A DNA stretch of 30,631 bases from positions 1 to 30,631 of the forward strand of contig CAZZHQ010000024.1 in NCBI GenBank assembly GCA_964654015.1, in the 5' to 3' direction. A model generated the notes under the pieces. That model was given only the letters and a program-made list of their open reading frames with translations. It had not been told where the DNA came from and searched no databases. Shown here piece by piece: positions 22,941 to 30,631 of the stretch. Within the stretch, counting starts at the first letter, position 1. The number at the start of each line of letters is the position of its first letter. Origin of the DNA: JAUUZT01 sp964654015. GTDB lineage: Bacteria > Chloroflexota > Dehalococcoidia > GIF9 > AB-539-J10. The translations under genes and the position numbers were made by a program.

Positions 22941-23081
22941 ATGCCGAAAAGAACTTATCAACCAAAAAGGGTTTCACGTAAACGAAAACTGGGCTTTCGG
23001 GCAAGATTGAGTACTCGTGGAGGAAGGCGCGTACTTAGAGCCAGACGACTCAAAGGACGCTGGAAGCTAACCCCTGTTTAA
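22941..23081 (+). CDS. rpmH: 50S ribosomal protein L34
   Basis: The ATG at 22941 gives the normal 46-residue L34: MPKRTYQPKRVSRKRKLGFR, then ARLSTRGGRRVLRARRLKGR. Upstream in-frame codons are not part of the protein. L34 lies before rnpA in nearly all bacteria. Here the pair follows rpsR by 10 bp rather than standing next to dnaA. Confidence 0.97.
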   Translation: MPKRTYQPKRVSRKRKLGFRARLSTRGGRRVLRARRLKGRWKLTPV

Positions 23082-23091
23082 ATGCGTTTAT

Positions 23092-23454
23092 ATGAATGAT
23101 CCATGGTTATTAACCAAGAAGGATCAGTATTCCGCGGTTTATCGAAAAGGGGATTTATTATTAAGCCGTTTGATTGTGATGAAATTCATACCGAATGGAC
23201 TTGATTGTAGTCGGTATGGTTTTTCGGTGAGCAAAGCTGTAGGGAATGCAGTTATACGAAATCTAGTAAAGCGACGACTTAGAGAGATATGTAGGTTGCA
23301 GGTGATTTCTCCAGGATGGGATATAGTTCTTATCGCACGTAGGGAATCGAGTACTGCAAAGTATTATAAATTGAGAGACGTAGTGATTCGCTTATTGGTT
23401 AAAGCAGGATTACTGTATAAAGATTGTGAAACGACTGGCACAAATTCTAATTAA
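23092..23454 (+). CDS. rnpA: ribonuclease P protein component
   Basis: 120 residues. The protein subunit of RNase P, which with the RNA subunit trims the 5' ends of tRNAs. YRKGDLLLSRLIVMKF, RYGFSVSKAVGNAVIRN and the signature RNLVKRRLREICR (the RNR motif, about residues 56-68) are clear. The start is the ATG 10 bp after rpmH. It overlaps yidD by 29 bp. Confidence 0.95.
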   Translation: MNDPWLLTKKDQYSAVYRKGDLLLSRLIVMKFIPNGLDCSRYGFSVSKAVGNAVIRNLVKRRLREICRLQVISPGWDIVLIARRESSTAKYYKLRDVVIRLLVKAGLLYKDCETTGTNSN

Positions 23455-23635
23455 GTTATATCAGGTGACAGTTTCGGCGGTTACTCCTCATTACTGCCGT
23501 TTTCAACCAACTTGCTCTTATTATGCTTGTGAAGCAATTACTCAGTATGGATTTCTAAAAGGCAGTTGGCTGACATTGAAAAGATTGGTCCATTGTCATC
23601 CTTTCTCACGAGGAGGGTATGATCCAGTCCCTTAA
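23426..23635 (+). CDS. yidD: membrane protein insertion efficiency factor YidD
   Basis: 69 residues, GTG start inside rnpA. LIKLYQVTVSAVTPHYCRFQ, then PTCSYYACEAITQYGFLKGS and HPFSRGGYDPVP at the end, complete the YidD (haemolysin-like) pattern with its conserved cysteines. It helps YidC insert membrane proteins. Placed between rnpA and yidC as usual. Confidence 0.95.
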   Translation: MKRLAQILIKLYQVTVSAVTPHYCRFQPTCSYYACEAITQYGFLKGSWLTLKRLVHCHPFSRGGYDPVP

Positions 23636-23656
23636 GATATTATCAAGGTAAACAAC

Positions 23657-24874
23657 ATGAAAATTAGAATAGCTAAAATCGTAATTCTTCTTAGTACCGT
23701 CACAGTATTATTGGTATCTACCGGTTGCACTGGAGTACAGCGAAATCCTATTGGTTTCTCGGGGGTGAACAACCACGAAGGCATTTTATACATCGGTACT
23801 ACAGATGGCAGGATTGTCGCAGTGAATCCCGAATCGCGTGTAGCCAGGGAAGAGTTTCCTTCTTCAGATGGTGAATGGGAATATATGCCGATAGTCCCCT
23901 CGACGGGTTGGTCATGCGGTAGTTCATCTGCGCCGGTAAGCATATATGGGACACCTGTTGTGACTGATGGGCTAGCTTGTATAGGTATTTATAATGGTAA
24001 AGTTTTAATGATGAATCCATCAGCTAGAAACAGTAACTTACCATTCCCTCAACAGAGGGAGGAGGAATGGTCTTATCCCAGGACTGATGAGCTAATCGCG
24101 CCTATTGTAGGTAGTCCGGTAGTACTTGGTGATACTGTTTATATTTGCAGTTCAGACAGTATGGTTTATGCTCTGGATAGGCGTTATGGTGATGAGTTGT
24201 GGAAGTCAGAGCCATTAGGTGATAAATTGTGGGTGACACCGATAATAAGGGATAATGTTTTATATGTAAGCACCTTCGATGGTCATATTTATTCTCTGTC
24301 AACAACTGATGGGAATTTACTACCCTGGTCTTTTAAGTCTGAAACTGGTTTTGTTTCATCTCCTGCGATATATGAAGATATCATTATTGTTGGGTCTTTC
24401 GACCGAAATCTCTGTGCAGTTAGAATAGGTGAGGACACTCCTCTATGGAAGTTTCACGCTGAAAATTGGTTTTGGGGAACTGCGCTTGTGGATGAGGGCA
24501 TCGTTTATGCAGGATGTCTAGATGGAAAAGTATATGCGCTTGATGTGTTAACTGGTGACAAAATATGGGAGTTTAATGCAGGGAATTCTGTAGTTTCGGC
24601 GCCAATAATGGCAGATGATTTGCTTGTAGTAGCAAGTGAATCTGGAGATATCTTTATTGTAGACAAGCTCACTGGACGAGGTAAAAGCGTTATGGGGTTA
24701 GAGGGTTCAGATGAGGATATTGTATCTACTACGGGTGCAATAATACGATCCTCTCTTTGTTATAGTGAAGGGATAGTATACGTTCATACCCAGAATGATG
24801 CCTTATTCGCTATAGACATAGAGCAAGCGGATATTAGCTGGGTATATTCTTTAGAACAAGAGCAAGATAAATAA
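23657..24874 (+). CDS. PQQ-like beta-propeller lipoprotein
   Basis: 405 residues. The N-terminus (KIRIAKIVILLSTVTVLLVS) ends in TGC with the lipidated Cys24, so the protein is a lipoprotein on the outer face of the cytoplasmic membrane. At least six beta-propeller blades of the PQQ/BamB type follow, for example VYALDRRYGDELW, IYSLSTTDGNLLPWSF, VYALDVLTGDKIWEF and ALFAIDIEQADISWVY. No catalytic motif is seen. Its position between yidD and yidC, with one base to yidC, suggests a role in membrane-protein insertion or folding akin to BamB, but without an outer membrane. Ligand unknown. Confidence 0.8.
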   Translation: MKIRIAKIVILLSTVTVLLVSTGCTGVQRNPIGFSGVNNHEGILYIGTTDGRIVAVNPESRVAREEFPSSDGEWEYMPIVPSTGWSCGSSSAPVSIYGTPVVTDGLACIGIYNGKVLMMNPSARNSNLPFPQQREEEWSYPRTDELIAPIVGSPVVLGDTVYICSSDSMVYALDRRYGDELWKSEPLGDKLWVTPIIRDNVLYVSTFDGHIYSLSTTDGNLLPWSFKSETGFVSSPAIYEDIIIVGSFDRNLCAVRIGEDTPLWKFHAENWFWGTALVDEGIVYAGCLDGKVYALDVLTGDKIWEFNAGNSVVSAPIMADDLLVVASESGDIFIVDKLTGRGKSVMGLEGSDEDIVSTTGAIIRSSLCYSEGIVYVHTQNDALFAIDIEQADISWVYSLEQEQDK

Positions 24875-24875
24875 T

Positions 24876-25631
24876 ATGACTGATCTTTGGTATCTAATTA
24901 TTGTTGATCCAACGCTAAATGGGTTAATAGCCCTCTCAGGGGTATTGCCGAAGCAAGTACAGTTCGGGCTGGCTATAATATTGCTTACTGTTACCGTTCG
25001 TCTCATACTTCTACCTGTTAGTTTGCGGCAACTGAAATCAACCAAAGCCATGCAGAGCCTGCAGCCTAAAATGCAAGAACTGCAAAAGAAACACGGCAGG
25101 AATAAACAGAAACTCCAGCAAGAGACAATGAAACTATACAAGGAGTCTGGCATAAATCCTATAGGTTGTATGGGGCCTATGCTGATTCAGTTTCCTGTCT
25201 GGATTGCACTTTATCAGTCAATTATGAGGGCTTTAGCAACAACTCCAGAAAACCTGTTGGATCTGTCGCACCGTCTCTATTCGTGGCAGGTGGTAAGCCA
25301 TGCACTTCCGTTAAATAACAACTTTTTATGGCTGGACTTATCTGGTTCTGGTGATTTCTTTTTAGCCATTTTGGTTGGAGGCAGTATGTGGGTGCAGCAG
25401 AAAATGACGACTGCTCCAAGTGCTAACCCTAAACAACAATCCACGGCACAGTCAATGCAGATCATGATGCCGTTTATGTTTGGGGCTTTCGTATTGATGT
25501 TCCCCAGCGGATTAGCCATATTTTGGTTGGTCTCCAACCTGATTGGAATTGCCACACAATATTTCCTCGGTGGTGGCTGGGGCTATTTGACAAATCCTTT
25601 CTCCTCTGCGGAATCGAAGTCTAAGAAGTAA
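24876..25631 (+). CDS. yidC: membrane protein insertase YidC
   Basis: 251 residues, the short form without the large periplasmic P1 domain. Near the N-terminus, IILLTVTVRLILLPVSLRQL holds the conserved Arg42 of the hydrophilic groove; the coiled-coil KMQELQKKHGRNKQKLQQET and MKLYKESGINPIGCMGPMLI follow, then three more membrane helices. The tail (SSAESKSKK) is basic. YidC inserts proteins into the membrane with or without Sec. It follows the lipoprotein gene after one base and is followed by jag, the classic yidC-jag order. Confidence 0.95.
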   Translation: MTDLWYLIIVDPTLNGLIALSGVLPKQVQFGLAIILLTVTVRLILLPVSLRQLKSTKAMQSLQPKMQELQKKHGRNKQKLQQETMKLYKESGINPIGCMGPMLIQFPVWIALYQSIMRALATTPENLLDLSHRLYSWQVVSHALPLNNNFLWLDLSGSGDFFLAILVGGSMWVQQKMTTAPSANPKQQSTAQSMQIMMPFMFGAFVLMFPSGLAIFWLVSNLIGIATQYFLGGGWGYLTNPFSSAESKSKK

Positions 25632-25705
25632 AGGGATCACAATGGTGGTACTGTTAAATCAAGAGATAGTACTCAGGCAAATACGCACAAATAAGGGGTA
25701 GCTAT

Positions 25706-26329
25706 ATGGAAGAGTTGGAGATAACAGCCAAAACTATTGAAGAAGCAATTTTAGAAGCTGAAGAAAAACTGGGTTTAAATCGTGAACAACTTGTCATAGA
25801 GATAGTCAAGAAAGGAAGAAAGGGAATATTTAAGGAACAAGCTATTATTAGAGCTAAGACACTAGAAAATCCTGAAAAGGACGTAGCTGGTATTTGCCTC
25901 AATATAGTCGAAGAGCTGTTGGATTTGCTAGGAGTGTCGGCTGTAGTAAACGTATCACTGGACAGTGAGTCAATTACTGTAGATATTGGAGGCGAGGATC
26001 TTGGTATTCTAATTGGGCGTGGTGGACGTACTTTGGCCAGTCTAAAATATATTATTCGAGCTATGGTAACCAAACAACTTGATACATGGATGCCATTGAG
26101 TGTTGATGTTTGTGGTTACCAAAAAAAGAGGCAGGAACATTTGCATGATTTGGCTCTTCGGATGGCGGAACAGGTCAAATTAAGGCATAGCACCATGACT
26201 TTAGAGCCAATGTCAGCCGATGAGCGTCGCCTCATTCATATAGCTCTAGTCGACTATCCCGATATTACTACTTATAGTATTGGTGAAGGCAAAAACAGAA
26301 AAGTGGCAATTTCTATCACACAGCGCTGA
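25706..26329 (+). CDS. jag: Jag/KhpB RNA-binding protein
   Basis: 207 residues. The Jag N-domain (about 1-50) has ITAKTIEEAILEAEEKLGLN and VKKGRKGIFKEQA. The KH domain (about 60-135) has the loop LIGRGGRTLASLKYI. The R3H domain closes the protein: LEPMSADERRLIHIALVDYP and SIGEGKNRKVAISITQR. It binds RNA and in Firmicutes forms a pair with KhpA. TAAGGGGTAGCTAT precedes the ATG. ileS follows after three bases. Confidence 0.95.
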   Translation: MEELEITAKTIEEAILEAEEKLGLNREQLVIEIVKKGRKGIFKEQAIIRAKTLENPEKDVAGICLNIVEELLDLLGVSAVVNVSLDSESITVDIGGEDLGILIGRGGRTLASLKYIIRAMVTKQLDTWMPLSVDVCGYQKKRQEHLHDLALRMAEQVKLRHSTMTLEPMSADERRLIHIALVDYPDITTYSIGEGKNRKVAISITQR

Positions 26330-26332
26330 TCA

Positions 26333-29300
26333 ATGTTTCATAAAGTAGATAATAAAATCAATTTCCCCCAGATGGAACAACAGATTCTTCAGTTCTGGAA
26401 AAAAAATAGAATCTTTGAAAAAAGTGTCCAGGGGAGAAACAAAACATCTCGTTATGTTTTTTATGAAGGACCTCCCACAGTTAATGGTTCTCCTGGTATT
26501 CATCATGTGTTATCACGATTATATAAGGATGTCATTTGTCGCTACAAGACAATGCAGGGATATCACGTTTCGAGAAAAGCGGGCTGGGATACCCATGGGT
26601 TGCCGGTGGAAATGGAGGTGGAAAAGGACCTGGGATTTGATAGCAAAGACCAAATCGAAGGATATGGTATAGCTGAATTCAACCAGCGTTGTTTTGAGAA
26701 TGTCCATAAATATCTCAAAGAATGGGAGACTTTAACTGAGCGGATTGGGTATTGGGTGGACATGGAGCATCCCTATATAACATTAGAAAACAATTATATT
26801 GAATCCTGTTGGTGGATTATAAAACAGCTATGGGACAAAGGGCTCGTTTACCAAGGATACAAGGTCGTCCCCTATTGTCCCAGGTGTGGTACTTCTCTTA
26901 GCTCCCATGAAGTTGCCCTCGGTTATCACGATGATACTGAAGACCCATCAGTCTACATAAAATTTAAACTATGTATTCCATTGTCTCTCCCTGGTAAAAC
27001 TTTCGAATCTTTGTTATCTACCGAATCACTGGAGAACAAACAACTATATTTACTTGCCTGGACAACGACACCATGGACTCTACCAGGGAACACTGCGCTG
27101 GCTGTATCTGACAGTGACAAGTACAGCATCATGAAAGGGGAGGACGATTATCTAATCGTTGCTACGCAACTTATTAACCAGATTGATCTTAAAGAATACA
27201 CAGAGATAGGGAATGTATCAGGCGCAGATATTATCGGTCTTCGTTATGAGCCCCTTTATAACCCACATGATTTTAATATGTCTCGCATTAGCCTCCCTTC
27301 GCTAAATGCGCAGCAGGCAAGAGACAATCTGGATTATCCAGTAATTGGCGCAGATTTCGTTTCTATGGAGGAGGGTACTGGTATTGTTCATATTGCTCCT
27401 GCCTTTGGAGAGGTTGACTTTGAAAATGGCATGAATAATGGGCTGGATTTTGTCCAGCCAGTGGATCTTGAAGGTAGAGTTACAGGTAGTTATCCATTTG
27501 CCGGAAAATTTGTTAAGGATGCTGATACATTAATACTCGCTGAGCTTAAGTCACGTGGATTGCTTTACAGGAGCGGTAAAATTACCCATAGCTATCCTTT
27601 CTGTTGGCGCTGTGACTCTCCTCTTCTTTATTATGCAAAACTGGCATGGTATATCCGAACAACAGAAGTAAAAAATGCACTTATCTCCGGCAACGCTGAG
27701 ATTAACTGGTACCCAAATCATATTAAGTATGGTCGCTTTGGTGACTGGTTAAATAACAATGTTGATTGGGCCTTTTCTCGAGAGCGCTACTGGGGTACGC
27801 CACTACCTGTATGGTGTTGCCAAAAGTGTAATCATATGCAATGTATAGGAAGCAAGGAAGAATTGCAGGCGGCATATAATAGACTGAAGGAAACCATGCC
27901 TGGTAAATCTGAAGGCATTTCTCTTGAAGGTAAACAAGTTAGAGACCCTGAACAACTAAACGATTTTCATAGACCATATGTTGATGAAATTCCTGTTGCA
28001 TGTTCTGAATGTGGTGCGGTGATGTGGCGAGTGCCCGAAGTAATTGATTGTTGGTTTGATTCCGGAGCTATGCAGATAGCTCAATGGCACTATCCTTTCG
28101 AAAACGAAAACGAATTCAAGTGTAATTATCCTGCTGACTTTATTTGTGAGGCAATTGATCAGACAAGAGGCTGGTTCTATAGTTTACATGCTTTATCTAC
28201 GTTACTATTCAACCAACCAAGTTTTAAAAACGTTATTTGTCTTGGTCATGTGGTCGACGAGCGAGGGGAAAAAATGAGCAAATCAAAAGGAAATGTCATT
28301 GATCCATGGCAGGTGATAGATAGTTATGGCGCTGATGCTATCCGTTGGAATTTATTAGCAGCAGTGCCGGGCGAGAATACTCATCGTTTCTCTACTCAGA
28401 TGGTCCAGGAGACTATGCGGAAGGTTTTGTTAACATTATGGAATACTTATTCCTTTTTCACGCTCTATGCAAATATTGACAGTTTTGTACCCAGTGAACC
28501 AACTCAAGAGGCCTATAGTGACTTGGATAACTGGATTATTTCGGAACTTAACATACTCTTTAATGAAGTGACCACTGCGCTGGATAATTATGACCCTACA
28601 TCTGCAACACGCCATATACAGACTTTCATCGACAATCTCTCTAATTACTACGTGAGGAGAAATCGTCGCCGCTTTTGGAAAAGCGAGAACGATAAAGATA
28701 AACACGCCGCCTATTCTACCTTGTATCAGTGTCTGATTGGCCTTTGCAAACTTTTAGCTCCGTTAGTTCCTTTTATAGCAGAGGAAATATATCAAAATCT
28801 GGTACATTCCTGGGATACCAGCGCACCGGAGAGTGTGCATTTAACAGATTTTCCTGTAGCTGATGAAAAAAAGATAAATAAGCAGCTCAATACTGATGTG
28901 GAACTTGCTATAAAAGTATCCAGTCTTGGTCGTGCTGCTCGAGCTAAAGCTGGCATTAAGGTACGACAACCGTTGGCTCGATTATTTGTTAAGGTAACTT
29001 CTAAAGCAGATAGAGAGGCCTTACAGCGACTCTCAAGAGAGATAAAAGAAGAGGTCAATGTAAAGGAAATTGAATTGGTGACAGAAGAAGCAGAACTGGG
29101 TACATCCAGCTATTGCCTGGTAAAAGATGGCGATAATTGGGTAGCAATAGATACTGAAATATCAGATGAACTATTGGCGGAAGGGGTGAGTCGAGAAGTC
29201 GTGCGTCGTATTCAAAACATGCGGAAGGCGGCTAATTTTAATATAACTGACCAGATCATCAGCTATTATCAGGCGGATGAATTATTAACTGAAGTGCTGG

Positions 29301-29437
29301 TAAACTATAGCGATTACATTAAACGAGAAACATTGTCATTGCAGCTTATTGAGAGTTGTCCCCCGATTCAATCATATCAGGAGAAGCACCAAATCTCTGG
29401 TAAAGATATCTTGCTGGCAGTTTGTAAAGCTAACTAA
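26333..29437 (+). CDS. ileS: isoleucyl-tRNA synthetase, type 2, with swapped GIHH motif
   Basis: 1034 residues, class I. The HIGH site reads GIHH (residues 55-58, after GPPTVNGSP), where most enzymes have HxGH. KMSKS is at 647-651. The editing domain carries CWRCDS and WTTTPWTLPGNTALAV. The C-terminal part from about 860 (GRAARAKAGIKVRQPLARLF) is the DUF5915-type extension of eukaryote-like type 2 enzymes, and no zinc-finger CxxC end is present. Type 2 IleS are mupirocin-resistant, and those with GxHH instead of HxGH have been shown to be hyper-resistant. Its stop is one base from that of the protease gene on the other strand. Confidence 0.96.
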   Translation: MFHKVDNKINFPQMEQQILQFWKKNRIFEKSVQGRNKTSRYVFYEGPPTVNGSPGIHHVLSRLYKDVICRYKTMQGYHVSRKAGWDTHGLPVEMEVEKDLGFDSKDQIEGYGIAEFNQRCFENVHKYLKEWETLTERIGYWVDMEHPYITLENNYIESCWWIIKQLWDKGLVYQGYKVVPYCPRCGTSLSSHEVALGYHDDTEDPSVYIKFKLCIPLSLPGKTFESLLSTESLENKQLYLLAWTTTPWTLPGNTALAVSDSDKYSIMKGEDDYLIVATQLINQIDLKEYTEIGNVSGADIIGLRYEPLYNPHDFNMSRISLPSLNAQQARDNLDYPVIGADFVSMEEGTGIVHIAPAFGEVDFENGMNNGLDFVQPVDLEGRVTGSYPFAGKFVKDADTLILAELKSRGLLYRSGKITHSYPFCWRCDSPLLYYAKLAWYIRTTEVKNALISGNAEINWYPNHIKYGRFGDWLNNNVDWAFSRERYWGTPLPVWCCQKCNHMQCIGSKEELQAAYNRLKETMPGKSEGISLEGKQVRDPEQLNDFHRPYVDEIPVACSECGAVMWRVPEVIDCWFDSGAMQIAQWHYPFENENEFKCNYPADFICEAIDQTRGWFYSLHALSTLLFNQPSFKNVICLGHVVDERGEKMSKSKGNVIDPWQVIDSYGADAIRWNLLAAVPGENTHRFSTQMVQETMRKVLLTLWNTYSFFTLYANIDSFVPSEPTQEAYSDLDNWIISELNILFNEVTTALDNYDPTSATRHIQTFIDNLSNYYVRRNRRRFWKSENDKDKHAAYSTLYQCLIGLCKLLAPLVPFIAEEIYQNLVHSWDTSAPESVHLTDFPVADEKKINKQLNTDVELAIKVSSLGRAARAKAGIKVRQPLARLFVKVTSKADREALQRLSREIKEEVNVKEIELVTEEAELGTSSYCLVKDGDNWVAIDTEISDELLAEGVSREVVRRIQNMRKAANFNITDQIISYYQADELLTEVLVNYSDYIKRETLSLQLIESCPPIQSYQEKHQISGKDILLAVCKAN

Positions 29438-29438
29438 A

Positions 29439-30572
29439 TCAATCCCACGGAGGAGGGCTCTCTGCTAGCTGTGCCCAAACTACCTTGTCGATTTCTTCGT
29501 TTCTTGCAAAAACTATTTTTACTCGTTGCCCGATCTCACAATCATTTATAGCCTGGAAAAGATCATCGTTATTCTTAATTCTATTATCGTCGAAGCTGGT
29601 AATTACGTCGCCTTCTTCCAATCCGGCGATATCTGCTGGACTATTGGTTATTACCTCTCCAATGTATGCTCCCTCGTCAACAGCTAGCTCATATTGCGCT
29701 GCCACATAAGGATCAACCGTGTAAAGAGCTACCCCCAGCCAGGGACGACTTACATAGCCCTGTTGAATCAGCGATGTAATCACTGGTTCGGCACTATTGA
29801 TACTGATGGCGTAGCCTACGCTTTCCACCTCAATACTGGACAGTTTAATGCTGGTTATGCCTATAACATCGCCAGCCATATTTAGTAATGGTCCTCCACT
29901 ATTTCCTGGATTTATAGCTGCCGTAGTTTGTATCAAATCCGAAAGAGAATTTCCCTTGATTGCCAGCGAAACATTAAGTCGGCTTATAATTCCCTGGGTG
30001 GCAGAAATGCCTTCACCCAAAGCATTACCAATAGCTACTGTCCAATCGCCTACTGAAAGTTGAGATGAATCTCCAAGCATGGCATGTGATAACTCCGGTA
30101 CGTCTATTTTGAGAACAGCCAGGTCGGTCAGAGCATCCGCACCTACTATATCGGCAGGTATAATACGGCCATCTGCTAACTCTACATGAACCTTTTCTGC
30201 TCCTGTGACAACATGATTATTGGTAATGATATATCCCTTATTATCAATTATCACTCCTGAGCCTGCTCCAGACTGAGTATATTCTCTCTGAAAGATATCC
30301 GTGATTGTCATCTCAGTAGTGACAGAGACAACGGAAGGCCTTACCTCGCGGACGACACTAGCGATATCGGGTAGGAGTTGAGAACTACCACCTGCTGCTG
30401 GCGCAGACCAGGAAGGATCTAAGAATTCACCTGTACTACTGGGGCGAACAGTGCTGGGAGGGGAAGCATCAGGTGAAGGGAGTAACGGCAGGTAGAGAAG
30501 ACAACCAGATGAACCCAATATCTGACCCAATAACAAGAGTACTATGATTAGATACGAAAGTTTCTTGAACAT
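29439..30572 (-). CDS. htrA: HtrA/DegP-type serine protease, lipoprotein
   Basis: 377 residues. A hydrophobic N-terminus ending in SSGC (Cys24) indicates lipid anchoring on the outer face of the membrane, though the box is not ideal. A Pro/Ser linker leads to a trypsin-like domain with catalytic His120 (TNNHVV), Asp150 (ALTDLAVLK) and Ser225 (NPGNSGGPLL). One PDZ domain follows (about 272-370): GAYIGEVITNSPADIAGLEE, then GDVITSFDD. It degrades or refolds damaged exported proteins. Convergent with ileS, one base apart. A TATACT about 14 bp upstream may be its -10. Confidence 0.93.
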   Translation of the reverse strand: MFKKLSYLIIVLLLLGQILGSSGCLLYLPLLPSPDASPPSTVRPSSTGEFLDPSWSAPAAGGSSQLLPDIASVVREVRPSVVSVTTEMTITDIFQREYTQSGAGSGVIIDNKGYIITNNHVVTGAEKVHVELADGRIIPADIVGADALTDLAVLKIDVPELSHAMLGDSSQLSVGDWTVAIGNALGEGISATQGIISRLNVSLAIKGNSLSDLIQTTAAINPGNSGGPLLNMAGDVIGITSIKLSSIEVESVGYAISINSAEPVITSLIQQGYVSRPWLGVALYTVDPYVAAQYELAVDEGAYIGEVITNSPADIAGLEEGDVITSFDDNRIKNNDDLFQAINDCEIGQRVKIVFARNEEIDKVVWAQLAESPPPWD

Positions 30573-30631
30573 CTTTATATATAATTAGTATATCATATTA
30601 GTGACCATATATTATTCCAAGAATGAATAGG

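Noticed and set aside
25632..25705. T-box or other riboswitch in the jag/ileS leader region
   Set aside because: ileS follows jag by three bases with no leader, and the 74 bp before jag show no conserved T-box sequence or strong hairpin.

Overview
The window looks like a chromosomal segment of a Chloroflexota bacterium, most likely class Dehalococcoidia. This is an inference from the moderately AT-rich sequence, the paired ECF sigma/DUF5667-type genes, the short YidC, the GuaB3-type IMP dehydrogenase relative, the type 2 isoleucyl-tRNA synthetase and the general gene content. No rRNA gene is present and species cannot be named.

Left third (1 to about 9.6 kb), accessory. A minus-strand two-gene operon encodes an ATPase and a DUF4435/TOPRIM-like protein, the architecture of the PARIS anti-phage system (AriA, AriB). 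Next come an overlapping pair (a small PepSY-like protein and a PaREP1/HEPN-like protein) bracketed by two copies of a 36-bp repeat. A decayed-prophage zone follows: an HK97-type capsid C-terminus, a tyrosine integrase C-terminus and a second, shorter integrase tail. These lead up to an intact tRNA-Thr(CGT). A degenerate 40-bp copy of the 3' part of that tRNA lies 4.36 kb further on. Between the two copies sit an ECF sigma factor, its membrane-bound DUF5667-type partner, a secreted DUF5667-type protein and a 5'-truncated gene. The sigma operon and the secreted-protein gene share a promoter motif with identical spacing, so a self-contained regulon is likely.

Middle (9.6 to 14.4 kb). Small membrane protein, membrane-anchored peptidase-like protein, EamA transporter, an unknown protein with an acidic tail, and a GuaB3-type protein.

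Right (14.7 kb to the end), core housekeeping. metG; ftsH divergent from rsfS; then on the minus strand an ndk, a thioesterase-HAD fusion, tsaB, tsaE and a ThiL-like C-terminal remnant; then on the plus strand a long tight run rpsF-ssb-rpsR-rpmH-rnpA-yidD-PQQ lipoprotein-yidC-jag-ileS; and finally a convergent HtrA-type protease. The plus-strand run joins ribosomal proteins, RNase P, membrane-protein insertion and an RNA-binding protein.

Most notable points: the PARIS-like pair beside phage wreckage, the tRNA-delimited sigma island with paired promoters, a thioesterase-HAD fusion whose HAD nucleophile Asp is Asn, and an IleS whose HIGH motif reads GIHH, the swapped form linked to very strong mupirocin resistance. 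Non-coding stretches above 300 bp are 2065-2523, 3161-3503, 5593-6063 (apart from one doubtful tiny ORF) and 12102-12450; each has an entry.
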